A stretch of DNA of 64,000 nucleotides, from NCBI GenBank assembly GCA_021397835.1, contig JAJFZO010000049.1, positions 4,345,001 to 4,409,000 on the forward strand, given 5' to 3'. This DNA comes from Moringa oleifera (lineage: Eukaryota; Streptophyta; Magnoliopsida; Brassicales; Moringaceae). Both the position numbers and the translations under genes were made by a program. Position 1 is the stretch's first letter, and the number at the start of each line of letters is the position of its first letter. Shown here piece after piece: positions 10,722 to 26,001 of this stretch. The notes under the pieces are model-generated. The model ran no database searches. It was not told the origin of the DNA and worked only from the letters and a program-made list of their open reading frames with translations.

Positions 10722-13700
10722 TCATATGTATGCTAGCGAGCTCCGGTCAAGATCCGGCTGTGGGCGACCACGAGTTGGAGTTGGTGGTCTTTGAATGTTA
10801 AGTTCCTGTACAGGAATAGGGATAGACAATTACAACAGAAGCTACTGAAAACTTCGCTCCTTGGAATAATTTGACTGGTTAACACGGGCATAAGTGCAAT
10901 ATTGAATTTATAGATCTTACCTGCATCCATGTGTCATCCAATACACGCTCTGGAGATGTTTCAGGGGACTGGAGGGGAGGTGGCAAGGGGTGAATCAATT
11001 TTGGAACCACAACCAATCCCCTGCCAACAACCAATATGGCTCCAGCATTGTTTGCCGTCCCTGGATGCATGTACAGAATAAGACTACAATTGCTGGTTCG
11101 AGCAAATGGGAAAAGCTCAAGATATTCTGCTTACCACAATAATTGGTCGCAGAGAAAAGAGTAATCAAGTGCCCCTGAGCAAATCTTTCAAACCCATCCA
11201 TTACACATTCATGGGCCCTAATAATGAGCTGTAACTTGTTTTTCTTACAGAAGTCCGTGACTCGGTCAGGCTGCAAAGAGCAACATTACATCACAGTGGG
11301 TGGTCTTCAACCAATGAATAAAATCTAAAACAAGCAAATGATTGAGTAGATGTCCTCAAGAAAAGATGCCCTTGGCTAAAACAAGCATCTATGGAGCTGA
11401 CAGCAGTGTAAGGAAAAGCGAAAAGCCTGAAATTTCGGATGTAAAGAAATCAAACAACTCGGAAGCACAAAAATAAGTAAATTTTGATGTCCCCAAATGT
11501 TATTAAATTCTAAAAACAATCAACTTTGGAGTTCAATTAGGTCATTCAATAGTTCAGATAGTTGAAGTAGCTCATAAGATTAGATTCTCAAGTCTTTTTC
11601 CAGGAGTCTAGGTTTTTACATATCATGACCTTATGCATGCTTTAGAATGCATAGTATATGATTTTTCATTCCTTGCATTAAATATAGAACTTTTAGATGA
11701 GTACCATCCATACCTACTTAAATAATTAATTCATGGAAGAGAAAAAAGAAAAAGAATAGGAGTATTGAGAATAACAAGTGGATTATAACAGACATACTCC
11801 AAATGTGACAAGACCAGGTCCTCTAGCATTTGGTCTCAAACCCTCTATGCTATCATTTTCTGTCGGATCAGACCTGTACAAATGTCATACGAAAAAATTA
11901 ACTCACTACATTTAGAAAAGGAAAAAAAATCAGCACAACAGAAATTCAGAAGTGTACCATAAAAGGTCCATCAGAATTATAGATCCAGCATCCATCGTTA
12001 TGGGCCTTTCAAGTTTTTCAATCTGTTCCACCGAATTTATAGATCTCCCTATCCCACCATGCATACATATAATTTTCTTCTCGATAAGTGCAGCAAGTGG
12101 AAGACAATTGAAAAGTTGATTGAACCGTGTCCAAGCCCATATCCCATCGTTTTCCCCCTAACAGACATTTTATCAGCTCTTGAACATTTGTAAGATAAAA
12201 TTGATAATTACTAATATGCTTTTATTCATCATACCATTCTCTCAATGCATTCAAGACGAAAACCAAAGAGCGCATTGATGTCAGCAGCCTCATGATTTCC
12301 ACGTATCAAGTGGACATTTTCGGGATACTCAATCTATAAGATCCACCAAAAAAAAAGAAATAAGATTATCAAATATAAAACAGATGGAATTATGCTTATG
12401 TAAAAATTTGGGCTCACTTGCCTTAAGAGCCAGCAGCAAAGTTATGGTCTCCAAACTATGCTGCCCTCGATCAACATAATCTCCTAAAAATAAATAGTCA
12501 ATGTACCTGCAAGATAAATGCACTGGCTGGTCAAACAACCTTTGTAGAGAAATTTTATTCAATCAAATACTTGATTCATGATGGGAAAAACAAAAGAGCC
12601 ACTGGCTTCAAATGTAACATTCTCAACCTCCATCCCAGTCAGTGCTAATCCTCTGGCTAACATCCTCCTCAGTTTCTACCCCCTCACAATTGAAGAAACC
12701 AACCTAACAAAACATGTTCACTATGAGTTACCAAGTGTCAACTTAGGTTGATACTCAGTTTAAGTTTACGAACTCCCATTTTCAAAGGTAAGGTCCCAAT
12801 GCACCAGATTTATCAAATAAATCTCTGGTTGAAGAGCAACAATAATTAACCCATCAAGTAACGCAGTTTTCTTATAGCACAAACAACTTATTCCAAACTA
12901 GAGAAAGAAAATACTCAAGTCATGATTGTCTACATTCTAACTCTTTTCCCAAGATTGTGTGGTCAAAAGACAACATTGATCAATTTGCTACACCAATGGC
13001 TTTAGTTTCCACAAGTCCATGCTTAGCGAGAGCTCTATCATCAAACTTACGTTATGTCTCCTGCAGTTGAAGGGAATCCATATTCATCAAACAGTCGCAT
13101 CAAATCACCAAACTGCCCATGAAGATCACCAAAGACTTTTACAGGAGCTTTCAACTGCAGAACTGTGGGCTCTTGCATAAAAATCTGTTCTGCAGCATAA
13201 CAAAGCTCACCCACTTCATAAGAATCCAAGAAGAATCTCCTGTTAGCAGGAGCTTTCCAGTTTCGAGGCCTGAGCAATGTGGAGATAACCTGTAACAAAG
13301 AAGAAAATGTTCAACTAAACAAAGAGACCTTAAAGAAAAGAAAGAGGGATAAATCTGGTAACTCTTGCCTTCTTATGCAAGCCCTGAGGAGACTTCTGCC
13401 TGGTGAACTTCTTGGCAGGATATGACGAGTCATTATTCATTGGAACCATTCTCCTACTCTCATTTTCAAATTGATCCAAGGATAACTGCCTCACCATACC
13501 ACCCAAGTTTCCGACTGTCTCTTTGGCAACCACAACCTAAAACAATGACGCATTAAGATACTACCTAGGCAACTAAAATCACTGGACATATGAACAGATG
13601 AATAGACATACAGCTCTTGGATGGAGTCGAACATCTCCCTCAGTGTCACTGCCATCTGAAGTTGTTTCTGCAGCTTGTGAGTTATCATCAGAAACAGATG

Positions 13701-16700
13701 CTTCTTCTGCCGGAATGTGCAGCTTCCAGACAGCACTAGCTGCCTCGGCTTCAGCAGCAGAAGCCTCCCTCAATTTTTCCATAGAATTTTTGTCCATGCT
13801 GGGAAAGATAAATATATGTCTGAGTGACTTACTGGAATTAGTCTACGTCAAGAGAGAGGGAAATCGAATAAAACCTCATGCCCGTAGATGACGAGATCTC
13901 TGATACATCATCTGAAGTGGGTGTTGCTACGTAAGAACTTAGATTGGATTGATTAACTTTGGGACTAGTAATTGTTGGGGCTCTTTCAGATGTTAATATG
14001 GGAGAATTAATGTCAGATTGAAATGGTGAGTTTTCTGCAACCAAAAAATCATCAAGCAGCACATCTGCACAGCATAAAATGATCATTAATGTTAGGGCAC
14101 AGAACAAGCAAAACAATAAACAAGATCAAGTACAAAGCTTGACACAGCACGAGTAACCTTAAAATGTTATTTTAAGCGTACACATAATTAAAAAAAAGGT
14201 CATACATAAATGCATATGGATGTATATTCCAAATAATTATTTACCGCCTCTAAGGCCGCCATAGACATATATCCGAACACCAACAGATGCAGATGCATGG
14301 CGACAACGTCGCATAAGTTCCAAAGAAGGATCATATTCAGCATGCCCCTTCGCAGCACGAGTAGAAGTCACAAGCCCATGTCTATCCAACCAAACTCCAG
14401 CAGCAGTGTCAAGTACTACGCCAACAGATACAATATTGAGCAAACTATGAACTCATAAAATATATTCTTTTACAATAACAATCACATGCCAAGATGACAA
14501 ACCAAAGGTTTACCTGCCACAGCTGCTTCACCTTCTATTCCACGGCCTCCTCTAAGAGCCCCCCCTGTAACATGCAATCTTGCACCAACAAAAACCTGAT
14601 AGCAAGCAACATGAAGTTAACAATAGTAGAAAAGCTCAAAAGAAAGAGCCGGCTGATATGGAAATAGCTACAACTGCAACCATTCATAAACTGGTAATGC
14701 AAACCTCATTAGTTTTTCTCAGGTTTCAATGGATGATGTCCAATGAAGAATTTTATATCAGAATTTGCAGCTGATAATTTTGAGAACTTCTGGATTATAA
14801 CTAATCACTTACCGCAGCATGCTGATATCTAGGTGAAGGAGCCACTCCAGGTGCAAGAGTCCACTCCCACTGGCCATTCCTATGCATGAGCAGCCCATAA
14901 GCATCTGCCAATGGCTGTGGAAGCATAGATATAATCAATAACACATGAGATATGATCCATCAAATCAAAAGAAGCATTAGCCTCTACAACAAAAGAGAGA
15001 AAAGAAAATTAGCCACTACCAAGACTGCTTTTCAGTGACTACTACAGCTTAAGACAGAACAGTTATTCAGATTTTATAATATATATCATTCCAAGAGACA
15101 AATGTTGAACTCACCCTAAAATAACAAATTTTTAACTTAAAGAGAAAGAAAAAGATTTCTATCCAGACAGTCAAACCTAAGAAAGCATATTTTATCTACC
15201 AGATAGTCAAAACTAAGAAAGTATATTTTATTAGACTGCTTTGAAAGTAAGTAATTCACCACCAGTTAATTGCTTAACATGTCCATGGAAAGAATAAATC
15301 ATACCGCACCAGAAGAATCTCTTCCACCACAAAGCAAGAACATGCCATCTGAGCGGGCACTTGCGGTTGCATACCTGAGGAAAAATGTTGACTATATGAC
15401 ATTTCAAATAAAGAAATTAATAGTTCGCAAGTGTTCAATGAGCTAAATATACTCACATCCTAGCTGAAGGTCTGTCCCCTTCTGGGTTTAACCTCTGCCA
15501 GACGTATGGTTTCTGAGCAGTATCCAATACCCAAGAATCAGAGAGAACTCTTTTCCCTATGGACATGAAATGGATCAGAAGTAGTTTTGATGTGACAAAA
15601 TAAGCAACAATCACTTCAAACTTTTCTTTCCAGTCTGGCACATTAACACACAGCTTCAATAATGTTTAGGACCAAGATGCCACATCCAAAACTCAGCAAA
15701 CATGCCCTGGAACACTAAAATGTTATCTTTTTTGCTGGATCTCTCATGCATTGATTCCCAAGAGAATAAATTTAACCACATCATGCATCAGCCTTCATAA
15801 GGTATGGATACAGGTTATTGCTCATAAGTCCTATCAAGTTGACGTACAGTGCTACATTGATAACCTTTACGAAAATTGGAGACTAATAATTAGACGGAGT
15901 AGATTCATATAAGAAAATCCATCATTTCATAACTCTGTTTCAGCTTCACGTCTGAATTATGCTAATAAACACCTTAACCTACAATTGGAAATTTTCATTA
16001 ACAAAGCCACAGATTACTATTATTGAAGAAAAGGTGAACAATAGAAGCGCCCTAACCATCATTGCCGCTGACTGTAACAAGATATCTCTGAGCAACCAAG
16101 TCCATAACATGGCCGTAGCGAGGCCCAGGACCCTGTCCTTGCACAACCACTCTACTCTCACATTGGACCAAACAAGAAATTGGAATCAGCATATATTTGA
16201 AAAGAGTAAGAAATAACAGGCACATAAAAGCTAAGCTGGAATTAGCTGTGGGAAACTGACCGATGCCACTTGAACTTATCATTAGTTAAATCAAGCACAT
16301 AAAGATCATCAGTAGAATGCCCAGCAGGACCAATGCCACCCTATGCATATAGCATCAACCCAATAAAGAAGAAAAAGAAATGTAAAGATATAATGATCAA
16401 AATCACAGTGTAAGTAACAAAATACTGTAAACATCGGATTTGGTTAATAATTCACTGTTCCAATTACCTGAAAAACAACCATAGTGCCCACTGCAGTTGC
16501 AGCATGGGCAGCCCTAGGAGATGGAGGCTCTCCCGCTGGTCTAATCCTGACCAATTCAGGATTCAAAAAATAAGCAACAAAGGTTTAAACCTTAATTAAA
16601 ACCTAATTCAAAAAATAAATAACAGGAAAACAAAAAGGAGGATAGTTTACCTGGTCCACTTTCTAGTAAGAACGTCATAGGAATGAACTGAATTTGTCAC

Positions 16701-16765
16701 GCCCGCTAGCCCTACAGGCATAGAATTAAAAAATTAAGCAACAGTTCTCAATTCAGCCAGGCCAC

Positions 16766-16815
<50 letters not shown>

Positions 16816-17031
16816 AGAATTGTAACTGATGCCGGGGGCGGAGGAGGAGGCGCCACCCTCGATGGCAGTGGCGCCGCCAAAGAGAATCAAGCGAGGGCCG
16901 TGGGTCTTAGAGGCGGCAACGGCGGTGAGGGTATGGCCGCATCGTGGACCCGGCGCGTCCTCTTCGGTGTCCCAATACGTCTCCAAGGTCCGATAGGTCG
17001 GAGCCGGGTACAGCCATGGCTTCGAACCCAT
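10722..17031 (-). CDS. BSL1: BSU1-like Ser/Thr phosphatase with N-terminal Kelch repeats (BSL1 type)
   Basis: Complete: 21 exons, 882 residues. Exons in transcript order: 17031-16827, 16711-16651, 16546-16468, 16340-16261, 16151-16057, 15556-15457, 15374-15305, 14914-14813, 14595-14514, 14415-14245, 14064-13875, 13798-13612, 13536-13369, 13289-13051, 12506-12422, 12333-12235, 12157-11958, 11873-11798, 11270-11135, 11060-10921, 10805-10722. The N-terminal ~400 residues are Kelch repeats ([11 protein letters not shown] start, [23 protein letters not shown]). The phosphatase domain has GDLHGQ (~584), GDYVDRG (~618), GNHE (~650), HGG (~704) and RAHE (~781), all metal and catalytic motifs intact. 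The protein ends [20 protein letters not shown]. The family acts in brassinosteroid signalling, dephosphorylating the GSK3-like kinase BIN2. Two introns use GC donors (13368, 12421). Confidence 0.95.
16766..16812. repeat. (GA)n microsatellite in BSL1 intron 1
   Basis: About 45 bp of nearly pure GA on the plus strand (CT on the transcribed strand), lying 15 bp downstream of the first BSL1 donor site at 16826-16827. Confidence 0.9.
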
Positions 17032-18636
17032 CGAGCCACCTTGCTGACCCCAACAGAAAACCGCAGCGGGTGGTTTAGATTAGACCGAAATCTAAATGTA
17101 GTAAGCAAAAATAGAAACCTCAGGAAGATCGGAGCCACGGTGATTGAGGTGGTGGGGCCACGGCTAATGGGCGGAAGCTTCCTTTCATTTTCCCTTCTCC
17201 CTCCCTTCCTTCTTCCTCGTTTCAAGTAAATAATTGTTTAATTCTCTCTCTCCAGCTATACCCAGAGAGGAGAGAAGAGAGAAAAGTAGAGTATGATGAG
17301 ATGGAGAGTAATCAGTTGGCAGCAGTAGTAGTAGGGCGACGCTGAGCTGTTCAGGCCATGAGCTCGTGCAGTCAACTTGTTAGGGGAAGCTCGCAGTGGT
17401 TGAAAGTGAATGCAGGGAATGTGGAAGTGCCTGCCTCATATGGTATTATTTTACCACCGCTTTTTCCTTCCTTTTGCTTTCCCTGCGCAAGAGGGCAACA
17501 TCTCTATTAAGAAATATAAAAGCAAGATGTCTACGTGCTTTACTGCTTAGCAGTAGTTGTCGCTTACGTATTACCTCTGCTTTCTGACGGCTGCATCCCG
17601 CTTGACATTTCCCTGGCGGGGAGAGTAGCTAGCCAATCATAAAGGTAGATCTTGCCATAAGCCTAGAGGTTTTACAAAGAAACAAAGAAACAAAGAAAAG
17701 AATTCGCATCCATTCATGATAGATGGTGCGACATTCTGACCTTTTCAGATGGAGATGTTGACGGTAACTTCCTCCAGAGGAATGTAAGATTTTAAAAAGC
17801 CATTACCCATTAACAATAAGTAGAAGGGAAAATAATGGACCGGGCCTTTCTACTTCTCTAATGATGTTCCCTTGTTCATACTGGCAGAGAGCCTCGGGTC
17901 ATGTTAAGTAATAACACGCAACAGGGCTGGAAGAAGTCCATGGCTTACGCTAGGGGCTAGGACCATAAATCAGTCTTTTTGACATGTTTTCTGTTCAAAA
18001 TTCGGACCACCTGGGCCATGGATTCCAGCATTGGCAGATCCTTTGGGTTCAAAAATAACAAGAGTCTGGCAATAAAAACATGGGAAAGAGGTGCTTTACA
18101 GATGCATTTAGTATTCTTCAAGTTCTGGTACCAAATCATAACATGTCTTGTCCCTCTTAGATCCTGACAATTTCCATCCAGACGAGAAAGGGTGAAATGC
18201 TATGAGTATGAACAAGTAATATAAGCACTGGCATGCAGGGAATTCTGAGCTCACTGTAGGGCTCTAACAGAACTTGCCAGTGGCAAACTTTGTGATGTCA
18301 GTATAATAGAACATCAACACCAATTACAAAACCTTGTTAAAAATACAAAACTGATTTTGCAGTGTACCTGAATTAGCTAATACTGGTTCAAAGTTCTGAT
18401 ATCAACTCTTGACGTTTCTTTCCATCTTTAACATCATTGGTTTCCATTACCCAAATCAAAATTCTAAACTTCCTTAACTAAAACTGAAATTCTTTAGAGG
18501 CCAATGTCTCCATTCACCTATATTAAATAATTATTACACAAAAACAAAAAAAAAAATAAAACAACTAATGTAAGGTCAGTAAGTATTGCCACTATTTTAG
18601 AAATGATAAAGAACCTCAGTGGAACCATATCCAGAA
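17032..18636. other. BSL1 5' UTR/promoter and AKR 3' flank
   Basis: The BSL1 leader and promoter probably lie just right of 17031; a CT-rich stretch occurs at 17240-17260. The rest holds the 3' UTR of the aldo-keto reductase at its right end. No RNA gene or recognisable coding exon was found; the short open frames show no family motifs. Confidence 0.5.
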
Positions 18637-21600
18637 TCAAGGACATGGATTAGGAAACCTTGAATGCACTCCGTCAATTTCAGCAATAATTTCATCTGTC
18701 AGGTCAACCTTACATGCATTGAGGACCTCCTGGAGTTGCCATGACTTGGTAGCACCAAAAACAGCACTTGCAACAAGGGGATGTCTCAAAACAAAAGCTG
18801 CCAAATAGATATCAAAAGAGAAAGGAAGATTGTGTGAATTGGATAATCTAAACATGCATATGCAGACATTAAGGGTTTTCCAATGTCAAAGCATCCATTA
18901 TTTGAGAAGAGTAGTGAAAACCAGTGTCACTCGTGCATGATTTAACGGCAAGTTGGGAAAGTTCAAATGTCACTATCATGGATCACGACTATTCTTTTAA
19001 GAAATACTTCCAACGTCATAGATAGCTACTTAAACGCATTAGCTGTAAAACATTAATACTTGTGGTCCCTAATAGATTGGCAAACAAATAGAAACTATCT
19101 AAGGGGCAATTAGAATACAGATGTGGGCTAAGTAAATCAATGGATAGTCTTGATCATTTGGAAAATGCTAGTATAAGTGAAGAGCCAGTTATAAATGATA
19201 CGGATAAAAACATCCATGGTTTGGGGTGTATCGGCATTTGGTGGAGTAGGGGAACGTACTCAAGAAGGAAATAATCTTTATATGGAAATGAAAGAATCTG
19301 GAGCCATTAATGAACAAAATCCTGCAGAATCCATAATATGGATATAATTGAAGATCCAAGAGCCTTTAATAAATTCTTTCATCTGATTGATAGAATAAAA
19401 CTTACAGAACGGAAGACAAAAGTAGATATAAAATAAACAATCATCAATAGAATTGAATCACAAATATTGAAGGTTACATAAATTCAAGAGACTAAAGATC
19501 TTTTCCATATTAGTAAGAAGCAATGAGCACCAAATTTTATACAAAAGGACTGGTAGATAATCTGATGCTAAGAAACTATTTAAACATTTGGATCAAAGCA
19601 AATTTGTTCAAGATGATGTTTTCAATAGAATTCTACCATTTTGAATTCTATCTCCAAGTGAACCTTCATTTATGTTATTCACCTTGCTTTTTCATTACGA
19701 ATGGTATGGAAATGGTTATTGCCACCTTACAAGGATCAAGAGGGTTGATGATTTCAGACCAGTCTCATAAGATGACAGATTCTCTGTTAAATAACTAAGA
19801 ATCGGTTGCACTGAAACACATAATAGACTTCAATAATAACATACTGAATTTCAGAGCTCACCATGTTTAGAAATATGAGGTCCAAAATTTTATTTTTTTT
19901 CCTGATTCATAGGGAAGCAAAATTCACAATGGCTATAAAGCTTATAGCAAAACTCACAATAGCGATAAAGATTATCATTTCGATTGTGCACACATACCTA
20001 GCTCACACGCATACACATAGTGACACAGAGAGAGACAAAGAGGCACGTCATACCAATTGCAAGGCATACAGGATGAAGACCATAATTTTCTGCAACTTTA
20101 AGGTATCCCTGAAAAGTGAGACGAGGAGGAGAGTATATGTTAGTGATAGTCAAAATGCAGCAAGAGATGCATTAAAGGTTATTGAAATTTGTTCCTAACA
20201 AAACTCCAAAGCTGGGTGGGGTCGGGCCTGTCGGCTCTATTTAGTTCCCTCATTTTGCCACCAGACCATCTTGAAGATTTGACAGGAAGGATCTGCTCAC
20301 CATAGTAGCTGCTTTAGTGGTCTTACTGGTCAGGTTGTATCGGGATTCCCCTTCTGAGTACTTCCCTGAAAAAATGAAACAGCATTAAGAGGTCTACATG
20401 AAAAATGAAAATTCATTTGCAGTGGCAGCAGATAGGTTGAGAATACTAATGGAAAAAGCAACAGTTTGGTGAATAACCTTTAAAAAGATTTAACCGTGCA
20501 GCTGCTGGACCCCCATCAGGCTCAAAATACTTCCCAGAAAGTATGCCCATTGCCAAGGGACTATAAGCCAACAACCTTATCCTGAAAAAAGTGTAACAAG
20601 TTGAGAGAAAAAGCATAATCAGGTGAAATAGTAGACAGTGGACTACCAAATTAGGCTAAGCAAAGAATATACTCTGTAAGGGACCAACCTTATCCTATAA
20701 ATTATGAAATGCAACAGTTTTGCACTAACCAAATATGCCTTGAAGTGCATCATCAACGTCTAAGTCGGAACTGTAATTTAACTTCCCATTGATTCCTTGT
20801 TCATACTCAAATTAAGCAAAACCATCAAAGTGAATTATGATCCTAAATTCTAATCTGGCCTCACGGAAATAAAATATTACTTATTCACTTTCTCAAGTGT
20901 AATACTCTCAACACATGAATGTTAAGCCAAACAAACCCAGCTGAATGTGATAATCTAGGTATCGATGACACATAATGTGGGAATCTGCAGATGTAACAAA
21001 TTCTACGTTATTCTGAAAGCTGCCATGGTTAAAATGAGTGGATCTTCTCTATTATCACACAAGCAAGTCAAAGAGCTCTAATTTCTTCTTTACTGATGTA
21101 TTGAGATAAGCAAATTCAGTACCTTTCATGATGACAGCACTCGGCCAATCCAGAATCAAAAGTTCGGCAGAGTAAACTATATGAGTTCTGTCATGAAGCC
21201 AATGATTTGGATATTTTTGTCAGCATGAATAAGTAAACAAATAAATAAACATATGAAGAGAGGGAAAGAGAGGAAAAGGAAAAGATAGGAAGCCTCACTG
21301 CTGAATCAGAATGACCACACAACCTGCAAAGAGACGATTTTAGGATGACAAGCAACCTTTTCAGCAACCTGGAGGAACTTCATCACTCCGTATGGTGTTT
21401 CATTACTAAGTCCGATGTATCTGATCTTCAAAAAAGAAGTTCATGTTTCATTATACAATTCACAACTGACTATAAAGGCCAAATCCATGGAGCAATGGTA
21501 TTATTATCCACCTTGCCAGCATCAACAGCTTGGCCAAGAGCACCAAGTTGTTCCTCTATGGAAACTGAATCATATTGTTGAATTGGATCATACTCAGTTT

Positions 21601-23681
21601 CTCCAAACATGGGAACATAGCTACAGGAACAGACATGAACAACTTTAAACAAGGATAGATGGTTAACGAGGAATAAAGCAAATGCAAAAGTTAAATAAAG
21701 CAACATCTTCAGGCTCCATTCCAGAATGACAACCCCAAAACCACAAAGAGTAGGAACTACATACAAACCGATCAGGCCAGTGAATTTGACAAAGATCAAT
21801 ATAGTCCATTTGTGTTCGATGTAAGCTGCATAATTCCAACAAATGGCCCATTAAACCACATATAACTTTTAATACATCAAATTATTATTCACACACTTCA
21901 TGCTACTTTTGCAAAAATATATTGAGATGCTGGTCCTAAATAATAAAACATAATTGTACAGATCATTAGTTTACATAATAGGAAGAGCCACAGCAATTTT
22001 AAAGGTTTAATCTTGGTAAAACCCATCATAAGATTATCATAACTTTAAGATGGTTGGCACTATCTACAATGTAAAGGGTACTATCAGGTTCACACTGTCC
22101 AGGTTCTGTTAGATTCAGCTAGAGCACAACGCCAACAGCAGAAGCATCAATTGTACAAATTACTATGCATATACAACGACCTCTAACATTCTAATCTAAA
22201 ATAAATAAGTTGCAAAAATACAAAGACTGAGCCAACCATTCCAACTGAACATGCAAGGACAAGCCAAGAGATCAAGAAAAGATCCTCTTCATAGTGCGGT
22301 AGTTAGAATAGATATAACAATATAGAAAAAAAAAATGAACACTTCAAGAAGAAAAGGGCATATAGTATGTTGATTAACAATTCCAGCTAGAGTTTGCAAA
22401 TTAAACAGCAAACCAATTGAAACAGCAATCTTCCAGGCACCAAACCTTTTAGTTCAAAACATGAAATTGCCACCAAAATGCATTCATGCAAACTGACCTA
22501 CTGTCAATGGCCTTGGTGATATTCCTAGTGTCCAAACACTTGGGCCCACCTCGAATCCAAGTCATTTGTCCAGATGGTCCAGCAACCTGCATCAGAACCT
22601 CTTGTTACTATAGGTTAAGCAAGTTTTCAAAGGTGTCACCAGAAATTAAGCCACAATGGAACAATCAATTCAAACACCAGAACCACTGACATGAAAATAC
22701 ATACGTTCATGCTACCACTGTTATCAGATTCCAAACTAAATTATTTGGTTGCAATTATAATCGTGGTCACATTGATGCTCCAAGGAAACATAAATGCATC
22801 AGTTATATGAGATATACAAACAATAATGATGACATCAGATAGCATTAATGTTACATACTGAGCACTGTCTATAGCTTATTATGACATCTCACTTAATCCT
22901 AACTATTTCGCCAACTTAATTCTAGACATCTACACAGAACACAAAACCTAAATAATTACTTAATTTCACCCACAACCATGTGAGATGAATAAAATCCAGC
23001 AATAAAATTTATAGGCCATCAAGCTGCTGCTACTGCACATCCAAGAACCATTTGGTTTTAGTGTCACATTGAAATCAAATCACCACGCACCAAAGCTCAA
23101 AAGAAAATAGCTAATTGTTAAAAAGATCAAAGAAATGAGAAAGTAACCAAATTACACAATGAGACAGAGATTGAACCTTTGTAGCAAAGACCACGCGATC
23201 CCTAGGAATTTTGCTTGCTCTAAACCAACGGCCAAAACACTCCTCGCTCCTCCCCTGCGTCTCAGCACGCTGAGGCACTGGATACCTGTACTTCCACCTC
23301 GTAATGTATAATTGATTGCAGATGTCTATCCAATGTATATACGTACAGCAGCGAGCGTGTGTGAGCGTGTGTGAGCGTGTGCAAGTACGTGTGTGTCTGT
23401 GCCATTTACAGAGGAGAAGTGGGGAAATACATCTCAGCAGAGTCGAAGAAGTTGATTCCAGCGTCGAAAGCTTCGTGGAGGAGGCGAAAGGACTGAGGCA
23501 ATGTATTTTGCTCACCAAACGTCATGGTTCCTGGGAGCGCGTGAATAACAGAGGGTTTATGCTTTCACCCTGGATTATATAAAAGGGAACGGAAACACCA
23601 ACAGATACTTAAATAGAACAAACCTAAGCACAGCTTGGAAACCGTTAAATTGGGAGCGAGATTGCAGAGAGGAACAGACAT
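18637..23681 (-). CDS. Aldo-keto reductase, Tas-like
   Basis: Complete: 12 exons, 357 residues. Exons: 23681-23624, 23530-23431, 23285-23177, 22586-22498, 21825-21769, 21620-21512, 21425-21324, 21187-21123, 20581-20478, 20365-20301, 20108-20054, 18797-18637. The fold is a TIM-barrel NADPH oxidoreductase. The catalytic tetrad is present: Asp49 and Tyr54 ([11 protein letters not shown]), Lys89 (VFATK), His134 (LCQIHWPDR). [12 protein letters not shown] and [16 protein letters not shown] recall E. coli Tas and its plant homologues. The start [20 protein letters not shown] reaches the barrel within 20 residues, so no transit peptide is seen; plastid relatives have one. Substrate unknown. A tRNA-Ala gene ends 114 bp upstream of the start on the same strand. 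The last intron is 1.26 kb. Confidence 0.9.
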
Positions 23682-23783
23682 TGCTCTACTTAGACCAGAA
23701 AACCTGGATGGTTCTCCTTGGATAAGAGGAGTGATTCCGTGGGCTTCCTGACCGTGAAAGCACAGGAATAATAGAGAAAAGAC

Positions 23784-23794
23784 AAAAATAAAAA
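23784..23794 (-). terminator. RNA polymerase III T-tract terminator of tRNA-Ala
   Basis: Two runs of five T on the minus strand, separated by one A, begin one base after the last tRNA nucleotide. Runs of four or more T stop Pol III. Confidence 0.8.
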
Positions 23795-23795
23795 G

Positions 23796-23868
23796 TGGAG
23801 ATGCAGGGTATCGAACCCTGTACCTCTCGCATGCAAAGCGAGCGCTCTACCATTTGAGCTACATCCCC
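23796..23868 (-). tRNA. tRNA-Ala (anticodon UGC)
   Basis: 73 nt, GGGGATG...CATCTCC plus discriminator A; no CCA in the DNA and no intron. Acceptor (7 bp), D, anticodon (CTCGC/GCGAG, loop TTTGCAT) and T (CAGGG/CCCTG, loop TTCGATA) stems all pair. The G3-U70 wobble pair that marks tRNA-Ala for alanyl-tRNA synthetase is present. The A box (TAGCTCAAATGG) and B box (GGTTCGATACC) are intact, so the gene should be functional. Confidence 0.97.
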
Positions 23869-24227
23869 AACTACGCTCTTTTGAAGATAATATTAAATAT
23901 ATTAAAATTTTCCTTTCTTCTAACCCATGCATGAATGACTGCAGACGGTCAGTGAAGCAACAAGCCAGTTTACTGGCCAAAGCCATGAAGACCTATGTGA
24001 ATCAAATTTACATCACACAGCAAAACCAAATCCAGAAGAGTTTCAGAAGCAAAGGGTATCGAATTCCAGTGATGCGGTAAAAGAGACAGCGGCACAAAAA
24101 GGGAAAATAAAAATTATTTCGCCTTCTATATTCAACCAAAATTCCCGGATTAAGGGTTTACAAGGATCCAAGCATTCCGAAACTGAACAAAAATTTCAAA
24201 GAACAAACATTCCGAGAATATAATTTC
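23869..24227. other. Spacer between tRNA-Ala and H2A.X-1
   Basis: About 360 bp. It holds the tRNA upstream flank and the 3' UTR of the first H2A.X gene. No other feature seen. No stem-loop 3' end typical of animal replication histone genes was noticed, as expected for plants. Confidence 0.5.

Positions 24228-26001
<1,774 letters not shown>

Noticed and set aside
13363..13368. GT donor giving HKK-Ala-Arg-VIS in BSL1
   Set aside because: In frame but its site (GTTACC) is a poor donor; the adjacent GCAAGA fits the GC-donor consensus and gives the family junction HKK-VIS as I remember it. Kept as an alternative in the findings.
19523..20198. Plus-strand open frames in the large AKR intron
   Set aside because: Low-complexity content, no motif, and part overlaps AKR exon 11 on the other strand.
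23690..23986. 98-codon minus-strand open frame spanning the tRNA
   Set aside because: It reads straight through tRNA-Ala and in a different frame from the AKR start; not a gene.
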